The notes beneath the pieces were generated by a model. That model saw only the letters and a program-made list of their open reading frames with translations, was not told where the DNA came from and ran no database searches. Position numbers and translations under genes: made by a program. DNA of 64,000 nt from Liolophura sinensis (lineage: Eukaryota; Mollusca; Polyplacophora; Chitonida; Chitonidae). This document shows positions 48,948 through 60,779 of the stretch, in pieces; within the stretch, counting starts at the first letter, position 1; each line of letters begins with the position of its first letter. The DNA lies in the NCBI RefSeq assembly GCF_032854445.1, contig NC_088305.1:15505606-15569605 (forward strand), given 5' to 3'.

Positions 48948-49132
48948 TTAAATTAGTAGCAGAGATTCTAGATGCTAGCTGTCCATATTTATTTATAAGA
49001 GAACTGTGCACATTGTAAAATTTAAAAAAACTTGATAAGATGAATGAATAAATATTCCAACTATATCCATGAAATTTAAGTCCAGCAAATTTTTTTTTGT
49101 TTAAAGTCTGCACAAGATTTTCAGTCAGCGAA

Positions 49133-49171
49133 CCCCCCCCCCCCTCCCCTCTCTCCCCCCTCTCCCCCTCC
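49133..49171 (+). repeat. 39-base pure pyrimidine tract
   Basis: Poly-C followed by CCCTCTCTCC and C-rich blocks with no purine. Such tracts can adopt triplex or i-motif forms; here it sits in AT-rich surroundings. Confidence 0.9.
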
Positions 49172-50365
49172 AAAAAACAGGCATTTACAGTATATATCTC
49201 CTTTGTGTACATGTATACACCAAAATGCAAGCGCAACCGTAGCGGTATTTATAGATAATCCCAGTTTGGCTTGTTTTTACCGTTTCTTTAAAATCTGTTG
49301 TGGCCAGTATTAATATTCATTGATCTGCAGCTGGCCACCTGCAGCTTCATCATGGTGAAATAGCTTGAGGTCATGTGATACAGATCATTCTAGAATTGAT
49401 CTGCTTAAAAGTCATAAAGTAATTTCATCCGTTTTGGCATATGTACTTTATGCATGCATCCAGTGAACAACCCGTGAAAAATAAGAGAAAAGAAAGTTTC
49501 TTGAGTTGGTAGATATTCTTCTCCTCAGCCATCCACATATTAAAGTTTCGTTAAGTACAACTATAGATTCATCTGTCTTCAATAGCTTCATTTGTGTGCC
49601 TATATATCGCTCTTAGCTTGTGTAATTTGCATTGATGTATAGCTCATACAGGCACAATGGAACGTGCCCACTGTAAATCTGTGGCTATGTTGTTGTTGTT
49701 TTTCCTCTGGGCGCTACACTTCATTGTGCCAAGTCTGGATCTATAAGAACGGTGCATATACCGCCGACCGCGAGTAATAACGTCAAATACCTATTGATTT
49801 ACGCAGTTCTCCTGGAGTCAAGAAGCGTGCTGAGAAATTTGCTCCAGGAGACTTCAGGCCATATTTCTTATTTCGGGGCTGCGAGGCAGAAAAGCCAAAT
49901 CATGGGTTTGTTATTTTAATACCAGCTTGCAGGGCTTCATCAAAGGCTTGAGCGGCTGTGCTAAGTGCACGTCCTTTGAACTTGGGCCCTGGGCTGCCAC
50001 AGCCCGGTGTGTCTGGTAAACTGGGTGGCAGCAGCGTTAGGTCCCTCGAGCCCTTACCCTTGCCCACGTACATGTAGGTCTTGACAGGATGGTCTGACCA
50101 GCAGCTTATGACCACACAAAAATATTAAAAGTGTCCATTGGGAATATACCACAGCCTGTTGATCAAATGTCAGCCATATGGTTAATGAAGAAAAAAAATG
50201 TTAGTTCAATTTTGACCAGATAAGAGATATGGGTTAATGGCTGGGTCATTAAAAAATTAGGTTGCATATTAGTTTCTGACATTGAAGGTTTTTGGTTTTG
50301 ATGTATCATGCAGTAGCAAAAATAGGTGGCTAATTTAATAAACACAGAACAGTACAAACATTGAA

Positions 50366-50551
50366 AGTCCAGCTCATGCTGGCTTCCTCTCCCGCTGTAA
50401 GTGGGAAGGTGTGACATCAACCTGCGGATTGTTGTGGGTTTCCCCCGGACTCTCCCCGGTTTCATCCCACCATAATGCTGGCCGTGGTCGTATAAGTGAA
50501 ATATTCTTGAGTACAGCGTAAAACACCAATCAGATTAATCAGATAAATAAA
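50366..50551 (+). mobile_element. SINE-1, 5'-truncated inside the B-box
   Basis: Starts AAAGTCCAGCTCATGCTGGC and ends with a tail that contains a short internal repeat (CAGATTAATCAGATAAATAA). AAACAT occurs at both ends and may mark the target duplication. Confidence 0.9.
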
Positions 50552-50750
50552 TAGAAACATGGATAATTTACAGGGGTATATACTGACGTTAGTTGTGTCC
50601 TTTGGAAACTGGTTTTAGCAGTACATCTAAAATTTTACATATTGGCACATAAATACTGGAGTAAGCCTAATAATCTTTCTGTTAACAGTGTAATCATTTG
50701 CCAAATACATCAGGAACATGATCATGTAGCCCTTGTAGAAAAATAGAATT

Positions 50751-51020
50751 ATTCTGTGATAATAACAGAGGTATACCTAAGTGCATTCTGTGATAATAAC
50801 AGAGGTATACTTAATTGCATTCTGTGATAATCACAGAGGTATACTGAAGTGAATTCTGTGATATTAACAGAGGGATACTGAAGTGCATACTGTGATAATA
50901 ACAGAGGTATAATTAAGTGCATTCTGTGATAATAACAGATATACTTTAGTGCATTTGGTGATAATAACAGAGGTATGATTAAGTGCATTCGGTGATAATA
51001 ACAGAGGTATACTTTAGTAC
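50751..51020 (+). repeat. 34-bp tandem repeat, 8 copies
   Basis: ATTCTGTGATAATAACAGAG plus GTATACTTAAGTGC, 32-34 bp per unit. Confidence 0.95.
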
Positions 51021-51299
51021 ATGCATGATTATTATTAATTTCTTAGTGTACTAAATACAAGTGTATGGTTATATATTCTGTTACATGCTCCAACAGGATG
51101 TAAATGTCTGTGTCCAAGATCAGGGTTGAGACTTGACTTTGACTTATGGAAGTTGCTGAACTGTTTGTCTCCCAGTTGGAATGTGGGATTAACTCAAATT
51201 GACATACAAGTACATCATCTGACCTCAACTGAGTTGCCGTCTTATAAAACCAAGCCTTAAGGAGCTCCAATTAAGTCGTCTAAATAAACCCTATTGATT

Positions 51300-51780
51300 G
51301 GCCAGTGTATCGGCTGCCCGCCGAAGCTCTAGACTGGGCCAGAGGCATGCATGTGTATGTGTAGATCTCTGTACAGAATACAAAGAGAGACCCTGGCTAG
51401 CTATAATCCATGCGGCCAGTCAGTTTTATCATGGATGGACGAAGGCTTGTAATCTCGGCCACCATCCGCTCCCAGCTTGGCCAGTCCCTTGACCACTATA
51501 GTACATGTTCCGAATTTGTCTTAGCGGGGGGTTACGGAAAGCTGCAGCAAATCACCAAAATTTCCACAAATTTCCACTTACCGCTGACTGGGTGTGTAGC
51601 AGCTAAACCCCTTATCGTAAGGGGACCAATGAATCGTAGATAGGACCCCCCCTCGGATCCTCCGATCCGATCCCATTACCCTCATTATGACTGGCTTACA
51701 GCGGCCGAAGTAAGCAGAACAGCCATATGGATTAGCATACCACCAGAGGGGCTCATGCTACGGTCACATGACCAAGTTAA
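51300..51780. other. GC- and CpG-richer unique segment inside the intron
   Basis: CpG is frequent here (TCGGCTGCCCGCCG, CTCGGATCCTCCGATCCGAT, CAGCGGCCGAAG) against a CpG-poor background, and no repeat family is recognised. It also has a CCCCTTA-TCG-TAAGGGG inverted repeat at 51608-51624. It could be an enhancer or an internal promoter, but no exon is evident. Confidence 0.35.
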
Positions 51781-52993
51781 TAGTGCCCTTGACAGCGGAA
51801 AGCCTGTAAATCACACACATCACATATTCTGAAGACTACAATGTACATGTGTAAAGAGTGTTGGAAATAAAACTGTGGCATGTACTACACATAATTTTGA
51901 GAAAGGTAGCCTAGCTGGTACATGTAATCTGCATGTATGGTGGTCTTTTTTTTTTTCTCTAAACATTTTCCGTCATAAAAGCTAGAGCCACTATCAGTGC
52001 AATTTATGCACCTTAATTTAAACTACATTGTAGTCCGATTTGTCCACCAACAGTAGCCTTGTGATGAGGGAGAGGAGTCGAGCTGACAGTTTGGCCATTA
52101 CACATGTACATGGAGGTGAAACCTCTCCACAGATGGAGGATGTCATAAATGCAGTAGTACAGTTGAGGTATCCCTCTGAGAATTATACTCCAGTCTACCA
52201 GTCATGCCATAGTGGGTCGTCTGTTGGATAAAAATTTACCTGTGCTGTTAGTCGTGTTACCTTGGTCATTCGATCATTAAATGAGGGTTCTGTGGCTTTG
52301 TAGGATGTTGCAGCCCGAATTTTGGCTTGTTTTTAATACCTTTGGAACTCTCTAACAGTGCAGTGAAGTTATATATAAACATATAAGTACCCTAATTATT
52401 CTGATTTTTGGCACATTTGTTAGTAGTGTTGAAAGTAGAATATTACATTTCTTTACCAGCCTGTTTGAAAGGTAAAGATATGAGTATGTTGTTCATTAGA
52501 TGATGTAACCATGTGAGAAAAAAAGAAATTCAATATTCCTGTTACAATTACATTGTAATCTGTAATTCTGTGTTTGGACAGAACAGGTGTCCCAAAATTA
52601 GAAGAAATAGGGTACATGTAGTACAGTTCTTGCCAGGCAGATGACTTAATAATTTGCCCGCAAATGAGCATCTAGACAACTCCCTGCGTAATTATCACGT
52701 CATATATGTACAGGCGTGTTTATGTTTATTTTAAGAGAATCACACGCAAGGCTTTGAAAGATATGCAATGGAAATTGAAAGACATGCAACTTTCCTGCTG
52801 CCGGGCGTTTGAGATATGCCTGTTGATTTTAAATTCTGACAGTTATAGAGTGACAAATAAAAGCTTCCACCCATAATTTACTCGTCCTGTTTGGGAGAAG
52901 CTGACCATGTGTCAATCTTGTAAAACATATGTTCTCTTACTTTAGGTTACATATAGGCTTACATTTTCTCTTTGTAATGGTTTATGTTATCAT

Positions 52994-53168
52994 TGTGGGG
53001 GTGTAAAGGGGTGGGGCTGTGAGGGTGTAAAGCGGTGAGGCTGTGGGGCTATGAAAGGGGGCTGTGGAGGTGTAAAGTAGTGGGGCTGTGGGGTGTAAAG
53101 GGGGGGGCTGTCGGGTATAAAGGGGTGGAGCTTTGGGGTGTAAAGGGTGGGGCTGTGAGGTGTAAAAG
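52994..53168 (+). repeat. G-rich minisatellite, about 20-bp unit
   Basis: GTGTAAAGGGGTGGGGCTGT-type units with many GGGG runs on the + strand. Several runs within 30 bases could support G-quadruplex folding of the non-template (transcript-like) strand. Confidence 0.9.
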
Positions 53169-55493
53169 GCTGTGTCTCATTGACCACTGCATACAATGAG
53201 GGCTGACTTGAGTAGTGCATGAAGCAGCAGGCTCTGTGTTTCTGTTCTCCCTCACGGCTTGATTTACATATTCATCGGGGTGGTTAAGAAAACATCGATG
53301 AAATGGACTCCATGTATCTCTTCAGATAAAGAGGCAAAAAAGGCATCACAACATTGTTTTTTGCCCCTCTGCTATGCTCCTTTTAATGGTACAGACTTCA
53401 GAGCTAACTGAAATTTGTTGCTTCCAATTTGCATTAACAGTGGCCTGAAGATGAATCTTACAGAAACCGCACTGCTCTGCGCCGATGCTTTGCGGCGAAG
53501 TAATGAGAGCTAGTACATGTATATTTCTTGCCACGCTGTGCCGAACAACTGAGTTTGTTCACCAGTGTATAGCCTTGCAACACTGCACCTTTCTTAGATT
53601 CTAGCCAATCAGAAACTATGTTGAAAGGTAGCTAAAAATTATGCATCAGCTACGTGATATTGTCCCTCTTCTCTCTTTTTGATTGGTGCAATGCCTATGA
53701 AAAAAACATAATAAAGGTATAAGGTATAAATAAGGTATTGCTATCTGCAGAGAAAATGGACAACCTCCTGCAGAGAGCTGTCTCCTTTTTATCGAAAAAT
53801 ATTATCAGGTAAATCAGTGATGTACTGAATAAAAAAAAAACAGTTTTATCATGCTGTATCAGAACATTTAGATGTATACACAACATTAACCTCTCAAAGT
53901 ACTTGTTTTGTGGAGTAAAACATGCATGTACTTGTATCATGACGCACTGTATACCTATTCGTCGCAATGGAGACTCACTCAGGTCCAAGCTGGACTGACC
54001 ATTATTCTCATGTATAAGAACTTCAATACTACCGGAACATGTACATTACTCGTTTGTCCACAAATTGTTATCAGAAATTATGTCAGGAATGAGCAATAGT
54101 ATGAGTAGTGTGGACTATACATGTATACATTTACATCAGTCTATTTTGTGCATAACAACACTGACTAGTATGTGTTATTCCCGGAGTATTTTCTGCTGGT
54201 AAAATTTCTATGAATTTTAAATATTTGGGGGGAAATGTTCAGTAAGGGAATATTGACCTCTCCGTTTGCTTTATGTAATTTTCTTGGAATATTTATTTAT
54301 TTTCTTGAAGTTTTATTGTTGCTTCATTTCAGAATAAGTCACATCCTGGATCACGCTTTATGGTGTCAGTGGAAATTGAAAGTTTGAACAGTATTCACTG
54401 ACAAGAGTTTTATATCTTTCCATTATACTGTATTTGTGCTGTTCATCTTCTTTGCCTGGCACCTGATCTTGTCTAAATAATATCTTCAAACCTACCTGGC
54501 AAATTTTTTAATCAGGTATGATTTCAAGCCTTAATTTTCATAGGGGACTGATAATAACTGATTGGATTTTGGTGCCTGCCTGTCCATTCGAATGGGAGCA
54601 ACTTTCCAATAGTTAGACATACTAGCATTGCAGGCCATGTAATGGAATTTCCCTGTAGCTCAGTTGTTAGGAAGCTGGACCTGATCAGCTTTGAATATGT
54701 GGTAGTCAGAGTTCAATACCAACAGAGGAAAACCCTTGATCCATTATATCTGCAGGATGGAATTTAGATTGCAAGGTTTCTTAGGAGTACACCTATAATA
54801 ATAACTGAGTGGATTGGGATTGGCTGGGTGACAAATTGTTTCGGTAACAAAGTAATCAAGTGAGCGGTGTTAAACAGGTCATACGAAGAGTCTTACGCAG
54901 TTTGCAGCTGTACTATTTTATATGAAAAATTGTCAAAGAAGATCTGTGATATTATTACTTAATTTTCATATCTAATTGGAATGGGGCTGAGTAATAAAAT
55001 GATTAATCTGTTTTGCGTGTTCACAATATTCAAGTGTGCCTTCTACCAGCCGAAGGATATTTTCAGAACATAGATCTACTCTTTGGACTTATTTTTTTAT
55101 TTGAATTTCCGCGATAAGCAGGATACTTAAATGAGACTTGACAGGAGATAGAGCATGTTGTATTGAGAATTAAAGAGCGTGATGATAGCTGAGCTGACCT
55201 TATAATTAGCTGATGGGTTGATAGTTGCTCATCAGCTTGCAGTGGTAGGAAGCGCCTCTGTCTGCACATCTGAGATGGCTGAATCTGATAGGTTCATGGT
55301 GCCCTCTGGGAGCCAGTGTAAACTGAGCAGTGGATGGTTCACAGCTCAATCATGTTAACCAACCAGCTGTAATGTTACATGTATAACCTGGCTGAAATGT
55401 ATTAAAGATAAACTCTAGTAGTGCCCTGGCATGTAGTTTTACAAATTATTTTTGACGTGAAAGGCCTCTACATGTTTTTATGCTAGATTGTGT

Positions 55494-55495
<2 letters not shown>

Positions 55496-55572
<77 letters not shown>

Positions 55573-55581
55573 TATATATAA
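55496..55581. repeat. (TA)n microsatellite, about 85 bp
   Basis: Alternating TA with single interruptions (ACATA, AGATA). A shorter (TA)n lies at 59571-59594. Confidence 0.97.
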
Positions 55582-56355
55582 TATGTCTTAAAAGTTTCAT
55601 GATGATATATTGGTGTATATCATAATACTGTATATGGTGTACATCTACCTTTCCTGTACATACAGATGTAAATTGACAAGATTGACATTAAGCTCTTCCT
55701 GACAGAAGAGAGAGCTTTAATTATGCAGCAGTATGAGAAAAGGAATTTGGATAAAAAAATTATGTATAAAGAAAATATTGATTTGTCGATTTGTGGCCAC
55801 GATTGTGACCATCATTTATTAAAATAGAATATAATTCAGTTTTATAGAATGTGTATATATTAATATCTGTTGGGGCTGAGGTCAGATGTACGTGTATGCG
55901 ATTATGATTTATAATACAAAACGTAAAGATTGCTCAGACAAAAGTGTTCAAATGTATCTCATTTGTGAACACAATTCTCATTTGTGAACACAATTAACAT
56001 TGTTAATGGTTGGTCATTATGTCAGCTATGATAACTAGGTCATCATACGTCCTGTGATGTAGATTTGAAGCGAATTTAACCCAATACATGTACATGTCCT
56101 TGTTGTAGTAATTTATAGAAACTTCTTTCAAGTTCCTAACTTGCCAGGATCAATATATAAGCCATAATCATTCAATCATTCATTCATGTTACTACTTGTA
56201 TCATACATGTTTATGCATACTGTCGATCCTTGTTTCATGTTCATAAATCTGATTTCCTTAGCCTTAAGTGCAAGTGGTGACGTGTGTATTTGATGTTTCA
56301 GCAACAATTCCACATTTGAATTAAGTGTTTAGTAAATTACTGAAATGACTGAAAT

Positions 56356-56377
56356 GGCTGTTCGTATAGACCTCTCA
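56356..56377 (+). repeat. Partial satellite unit on the left side of the LINE
   Basis: These 22 bases match the GGCTGTTCATATAGACCTCT-CA part of the 82-bp satellite unit at 21 of 22 positions. They end exactly where LINE homology starts, consistent with the LINE having inserted into a copy of the unit. Confidence 0.7.
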
Positions 56378-56979
56378 GATGAAGCCGCGAAGGCGGCTCT
56401 GCATTCCGTTACTACCCAAACTGACGTTCCATATTCGGACTTGCGTTCACTTATTTGCTCCTATATCAAGCGCTTGTTTCAGGCTCAATGGGATGACCAG
56501 ACAACCAACAAACTGCATGATATTCATCAGTTTGTTGGTCCAGCACCTTCCCTTTCACGGCATCGTCTCCGCTCTTGCAATTTGAGGTGTCGTATCGGTC
56601 ACACACGTGCTACGCATGGGTATTTGTTGAAAGGAGAAGATGCTCCTCATTGCTTTGCTTGTGATCAAGCACATATTGCTTGACTGTGGCGACTTTGCTC
56701 CTGTACGAGATTCCTTTTATCACGTGAGCTCTCTTTCAGAACTTTTCAATTCTGTAGAAAGTGATACTATTTTTGATTTTCTCTCTACCATTGGTATAGC
56801 AGGGAGAGCTGTGATTTTAAACTACCGTCTGTGTTTGTTATGTGACTTCTGGTGTCCTTTTTTGACTGAATAGTAAATAAATTATCCGCAGTAGATCGAC
56901 TACTTGACGTTTTATTGTCGCGATAAAACTGAAATGTTGTTGAAAGCGACGTTAAAACTTTCACTCACTCACTCACTCT
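56378..56979 (+). pseudogene. 5'-truncated, frameshifted non-LTR retrotransposon (LINE) 3' end
   Basis: From 56378 the translation reads DEAAKAALHS, then a stretch with SYIKRLFQAQWDDQTTNKLH and LRCRIGHTRATHGYLLKGED, then PHCFACD. After a shift of frame near 56660-56680 it continues KHILLDCGDFAPVRDSFYHV to a stop at 56871. This order (end of an RNase H domain, RIGHT/TH-G-LL motif, then a CxxC..H..C zinc-knuckle-like segment) is the C-terminus of ORF2 of Jockey/I/Nimb-like LINEs. The frameshift looks like a small deletion between the CxxC pair and the His. No reverse transcriptase or endonuclease remains. It ends in a GTTAAAA segment and a (TCAC)n tail up to about 56979. Residues before DEAAK (56345-56377) appear to be flanking satellite sequence, not LINE. 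Confidence 0.85.
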
Positions 56980-56980
56980 C

Positions 56981-58312
56981 ATGATTAAGCCTGAGACATT
57001 TTATACCTGGAGTAAATGGTCAAACAGGCTATTCATATAGACCTCTCATGTCTCAGCTGGTGATGATTTTATACCTGGAGTAAATGGTCACACAGGCTGT
57101 TCATATAGACCTCTCATGTCTCAGCTGGTGATGATTTTATACCTGGAGTAAATGGTCACACAGGCTGTTCATATAGACCTCTCATGTCTCAGCTGGTGAT
57201 GATTAAGCCTGAGACATTTTATACCTGGAGTAAATGGTCACACAGGCTATTCATATGCACCTCTCATGTCTCAGCTGGTGATGATTTTATACCTGGAGTA
57301 AATGGTCACACAGGCTATTCATATAGACCTCTCATGTCTCAGCTGGTGATGATTTTATACCTGGAGTAAATGGTCACACAGGCTGTTCATATAGACCTCT
57401 CATGTCTCAGCTGGTGATGATTAAGCCTGAGACATTTTATACCTGGAGTAAATGGTCACACAGGCTGTTCATATAGACCTCTCATGTCTCAGCTGGTGAT
57501 GATTAAGCCTGAGAGATTTTATACCTGGAGTAAATGGTCACACAGGCTGTTCATATAGACCTCTCATGTCTCAGCTGGTGATGATTAAGCCTGAGAGATT
57601 TTATACCTGGAGTAAATGGTCACACAGGCTGTTCATATAGACCTCTCATGTCTCAGCTGGTGATGATTAAGCCTGAGAGATTTTATACCTGGAGTAAATG
57701 GTCACACAGGCTGTTCATATAGACCTCTCATGTCTCAGCTGGTGATGATTAAGCCTGAGACATTTTATACCTGGAGTAAAATGGTCACACAGGCTGTTCA
57801 TATAGACCTCTCATGTCTCAGCTGGTGATGATTAAGCCTGAGAGATTTTATACCTGGAGTAAATGGTCACACAGGCTGTTCATATAGACCTCTCATGTCT
57901 CAGCTGGTGATGATTAAGCCTGAGACATTTTATACCTGGAGTAAATGATCACACAAGCTGTTCATATAGACCTCTCATGTCTCAGCTGGTGATTAAGCCT
58001 GAGAGATTTTATACCTGGAGTAAATGATCACACAGGCTGTTCATATAGACCTCTCATGTCTCAGCTGGTGATGATTAAGCCGGAGAGATTTTATACCTGC
58101 AGTGAATGGTCACACAGGCTATTCATATACACCTCTCATGTCTCAGCTGGTGATGATTAAGCCTGAGAGATTTTATACCTGGAGTAAATGGTCACACAGG
58201 CTATTCATATAGACCTCTCATGTCTCAGCTGGTGATGATTTTATACCTGGAGTAAATGGTCACACAGGCTATATATGCACCTCTCATGTCTCAGCTGGTG
58301 ATGATTAAGCCT
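56981..58312 (+). repeat. Satellite array of 82-bp and 68-bp units, about 17 copies
   Basis: The long unit runs GATTAAGCCTGAGACATTTT, ATACCTGGAGTAAATGGTCA, CACAGGCTGTTCATATAGAC, CTCTCATGTCTCAGCTGGTG, AT. A short form drops 14 bases (AAGCCTGAGACATT). Units are nearly identical, differing at a few sites (gagacat/gagagat, ggctgtt/ggctatt). CTGAGACAT and ATGTCTCAG in each long unit can pair. The array starts immediately after the LINE tail. Confidence 0.95.
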
Positions 58313-60143
58313 TCAAAATCTGTATTTCAAGACATATTTCACAAAATGTCAAAATATTTTATTACATATAGATATTTCACACCCAGTGTCCTTGATGTCA
58401 AAAGACAGATATTTTGTTTGATGACATTCCGATCCAAGTTCAGTGAGCTGATGTCATAGTACTAGTTTAGTCATGTTTAACGTCGATTCTTACATCAAGA
58501 AGTTTGAGATGACATCATACAAGACGTCCTGCATGTACAGCGTTTTGCTGTATACGTACAAATGGATAATTAAGAGTATGAAGGCCTGCCATGCCTACAG
58601 CTATAAAAGGTGAACTTGTTCAAATTCACAAAATCATGATATTGTCAAACTATAAATAACAAATAGAATATTGCAGAATGAAGTTTGAATTCTATAAATG
58701 TTATTTGAATTAAAGGTGGAAATGATAACCCACAAGATGTGGAAAATCTTCTATTGCATCAAATGGGCTTTTGATAGACATGATAGATAATAAATTTTAG
58801 GATATCTGATAATTCTATTCCTTGTGGATACAGCTAAATATTCAGTAAAACTAGCATACAGGTAATTATGGGCATGGTTTTAATTACACGTAATACCTGA
58901 TAGGTTCGATCAGGTTATGTACTAGATAGTAAATAATGCAAATATGGATGTACTTAAAGCACACATTTACTCAGGTATTCATACAAGTCCATGGCTGTGT
59001 GCTTAGCACATATTGTGATCAAGCAGTCATTGTCAATACCATTGCTACGTCCAGAGTCACGGACAACATTATTTTCCAACAATAAATTAAACTTGTCAGG
59101 GCTGGCCAATCGATAGCAGGAGGGGATATGGTCTAACAGGACCGTGCTCTTGGCCAGACTAGCTCCTGATTGGAGATAAATACCTTGGCCCCTCAGGTAG
59201 GCCTGGATAATGATTGTGTGTAATTTAATCCACGATCATTCGTACAATATAGTCTAAAGCCTCTGGACAACGAAGCTTGAGGACTGCTGATGAGAAAGTT
59301 CTGTCACTTTGCTTTTGATCTTTTGATAGCAAAGTTATAACCCTGGAGCTTACCAATAATATACGTACTTATTAGTGGCAAAGGCACCCTCAATTGATTT
59401 TCAGAATTGTATGCACATGATCTGGCTAGCTGAGGGACATGTTGTTTGATATTTTATTCACAGCCTTAAGTGGCATGTTTCTCTTCATGAAGGGTATATT
59501 TAATTACAGAGATGATTTTTAATTTATTGGCAGTTGTATGTACATGAACATATAGACTCAGATTACCTACTTATATATATATATATATATATATGTACAT
59601 GTATGTATAAGTACATGTAGCTAAGCAAAGATGGATGTCCCAGACTTTTCAGCTCACCATTGTCAGGATTGAATCTTGAAAAAAAAAGGTTCCTGTTATT
59701 TTTTTTTAAACACCCCATTGGGGAAAGTGGTAAGAGAAACATATTGTCTATCAGGTTAAATGATACTGTACCAAGGCTCATATAACTTGGCCCAGGTGAC
59801 CTAGTTCCAGTGTCAGAAGACATGGAAAATATTTGTCTTTCAACATGTTCAACTTTCCGTTTTCTCGAAAGGAGTGTTTTATTTTAAAAAATGTTGAGTG
59901 TTTCTCGAAGGGAATGTTTTATTTTAAAAAATGTCGGGTAATAGTATCACAGACTTGCATTTGTGCATATCTGCAAAGATGACTAATGTAAATACTGATA
60001 GAATATGGAATGTTTTATCTGTTGTATAATGGCTGGGACTTTACCATAGATTTGAAAAGAATCTTAAAAAGTTTGAAAAACTAAAATATCTTTCACCAGA
60101 CCTCAAAAGCCTGGATATTAATGGTTTTTGTAGATGCGCCTGG
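58313..60143. other. Intronic unique sequence
   Basis: AT-rich with a short (TA)n and the small duplication at 59855. No exon or mobile element recognised. Confidence 0.5.
59855..59937 (+). repeat. Tandem duplication of about 40 bp
   Basis: TTTCTCGAAAGGAGTGTTTT and TTTCTCGAAGGGAATGTTTT, each followed by ATTTTAAAAAATGT. Confidence 0.85.
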
Positions 60144-60154
60144 AAAAGACTTTA

Positions 60155-60366
60155 TTTATTTATTTATTTGATTGGTGTTTCACGCCGTATTCCAGAATAT
60201 TTCACTTATATGACGGCGGCCAGCATTATGGTGGGAGGAAACCGGGCAGAGCCCGAGGGAAACCCACGACCATCCACAGGACTCGAACTCATAGCGACCG
60301 CATTGGTGAGAGGCTCCTAGATTAAGCTGCGCAAGCACGCTAACCAACTGAGCCAGGGAGGCCCCA
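60155..60366 (-). mobile_element. SINE-1 with an internal deletion, 11-bp target duplication
   Basis: Tail complement, body and head complement (CCAACTGAGCCAGGGAGGCC) are present, but about 60-70 bases between CCATCCACAGG and ACTCGAACTC are missing. AAAAGACTTTA at 60144-60154 and 60367-60377 flanks it. Confidence 0.92.
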
Positions 60367-60779
60367 AAAAGACTTTAAATTGAGAAACTCGCAGCCTGTG
60401 GGGTGAGCTTACTCCAACTGAAGTCATTTTGAAGTCAGTGATAATACTTTCCATCTACTGAAAGTCTCATTGATGCACGGCGGTGTATGTGAAAGCTCAA
60501 CTACACGTATGGTTATTTTACATTGCTTTTAAAAGCTTGATTTGAAGTTTGTTTGACTCTTTAATTGTAAAGCCAGGGAATCCAAGTTTTTTAGAAAGTG
60601 TGAGATTTATGCTTGGAACAAGCCTGGAAACTTTAAATACTGTACAGCATTTAGTTTTGTTCCCCAGAAAACCTGGTTACATTTGAAAGGTGGTGGATTA
60701 TGTAAGTTTTGTTTAAGTTCATTGAATCTTTGGTACAAGTTTAGTCACATTATTAAACCCAGCTCATATTAAGACCCTC

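Noticed and set aside
49900-50115. 71-codon - strand frame of ordinary composition
   Set aside because: No recognisable family and no clear splice signals; kept only as a weak possibility.
51608-51624. Rho-independent terminator-like hairpin
   Set aside because: Short 7-bp stem without a T-run and in a eukaryotic context; termination does not work this way.
56345-56377. N-terminus of a LINE protein starting at the ATG at 56345
   Set aside because: LINE homology begins at 56378; the preceding bases match the neighbouring satellite, so the ATG is accidental.
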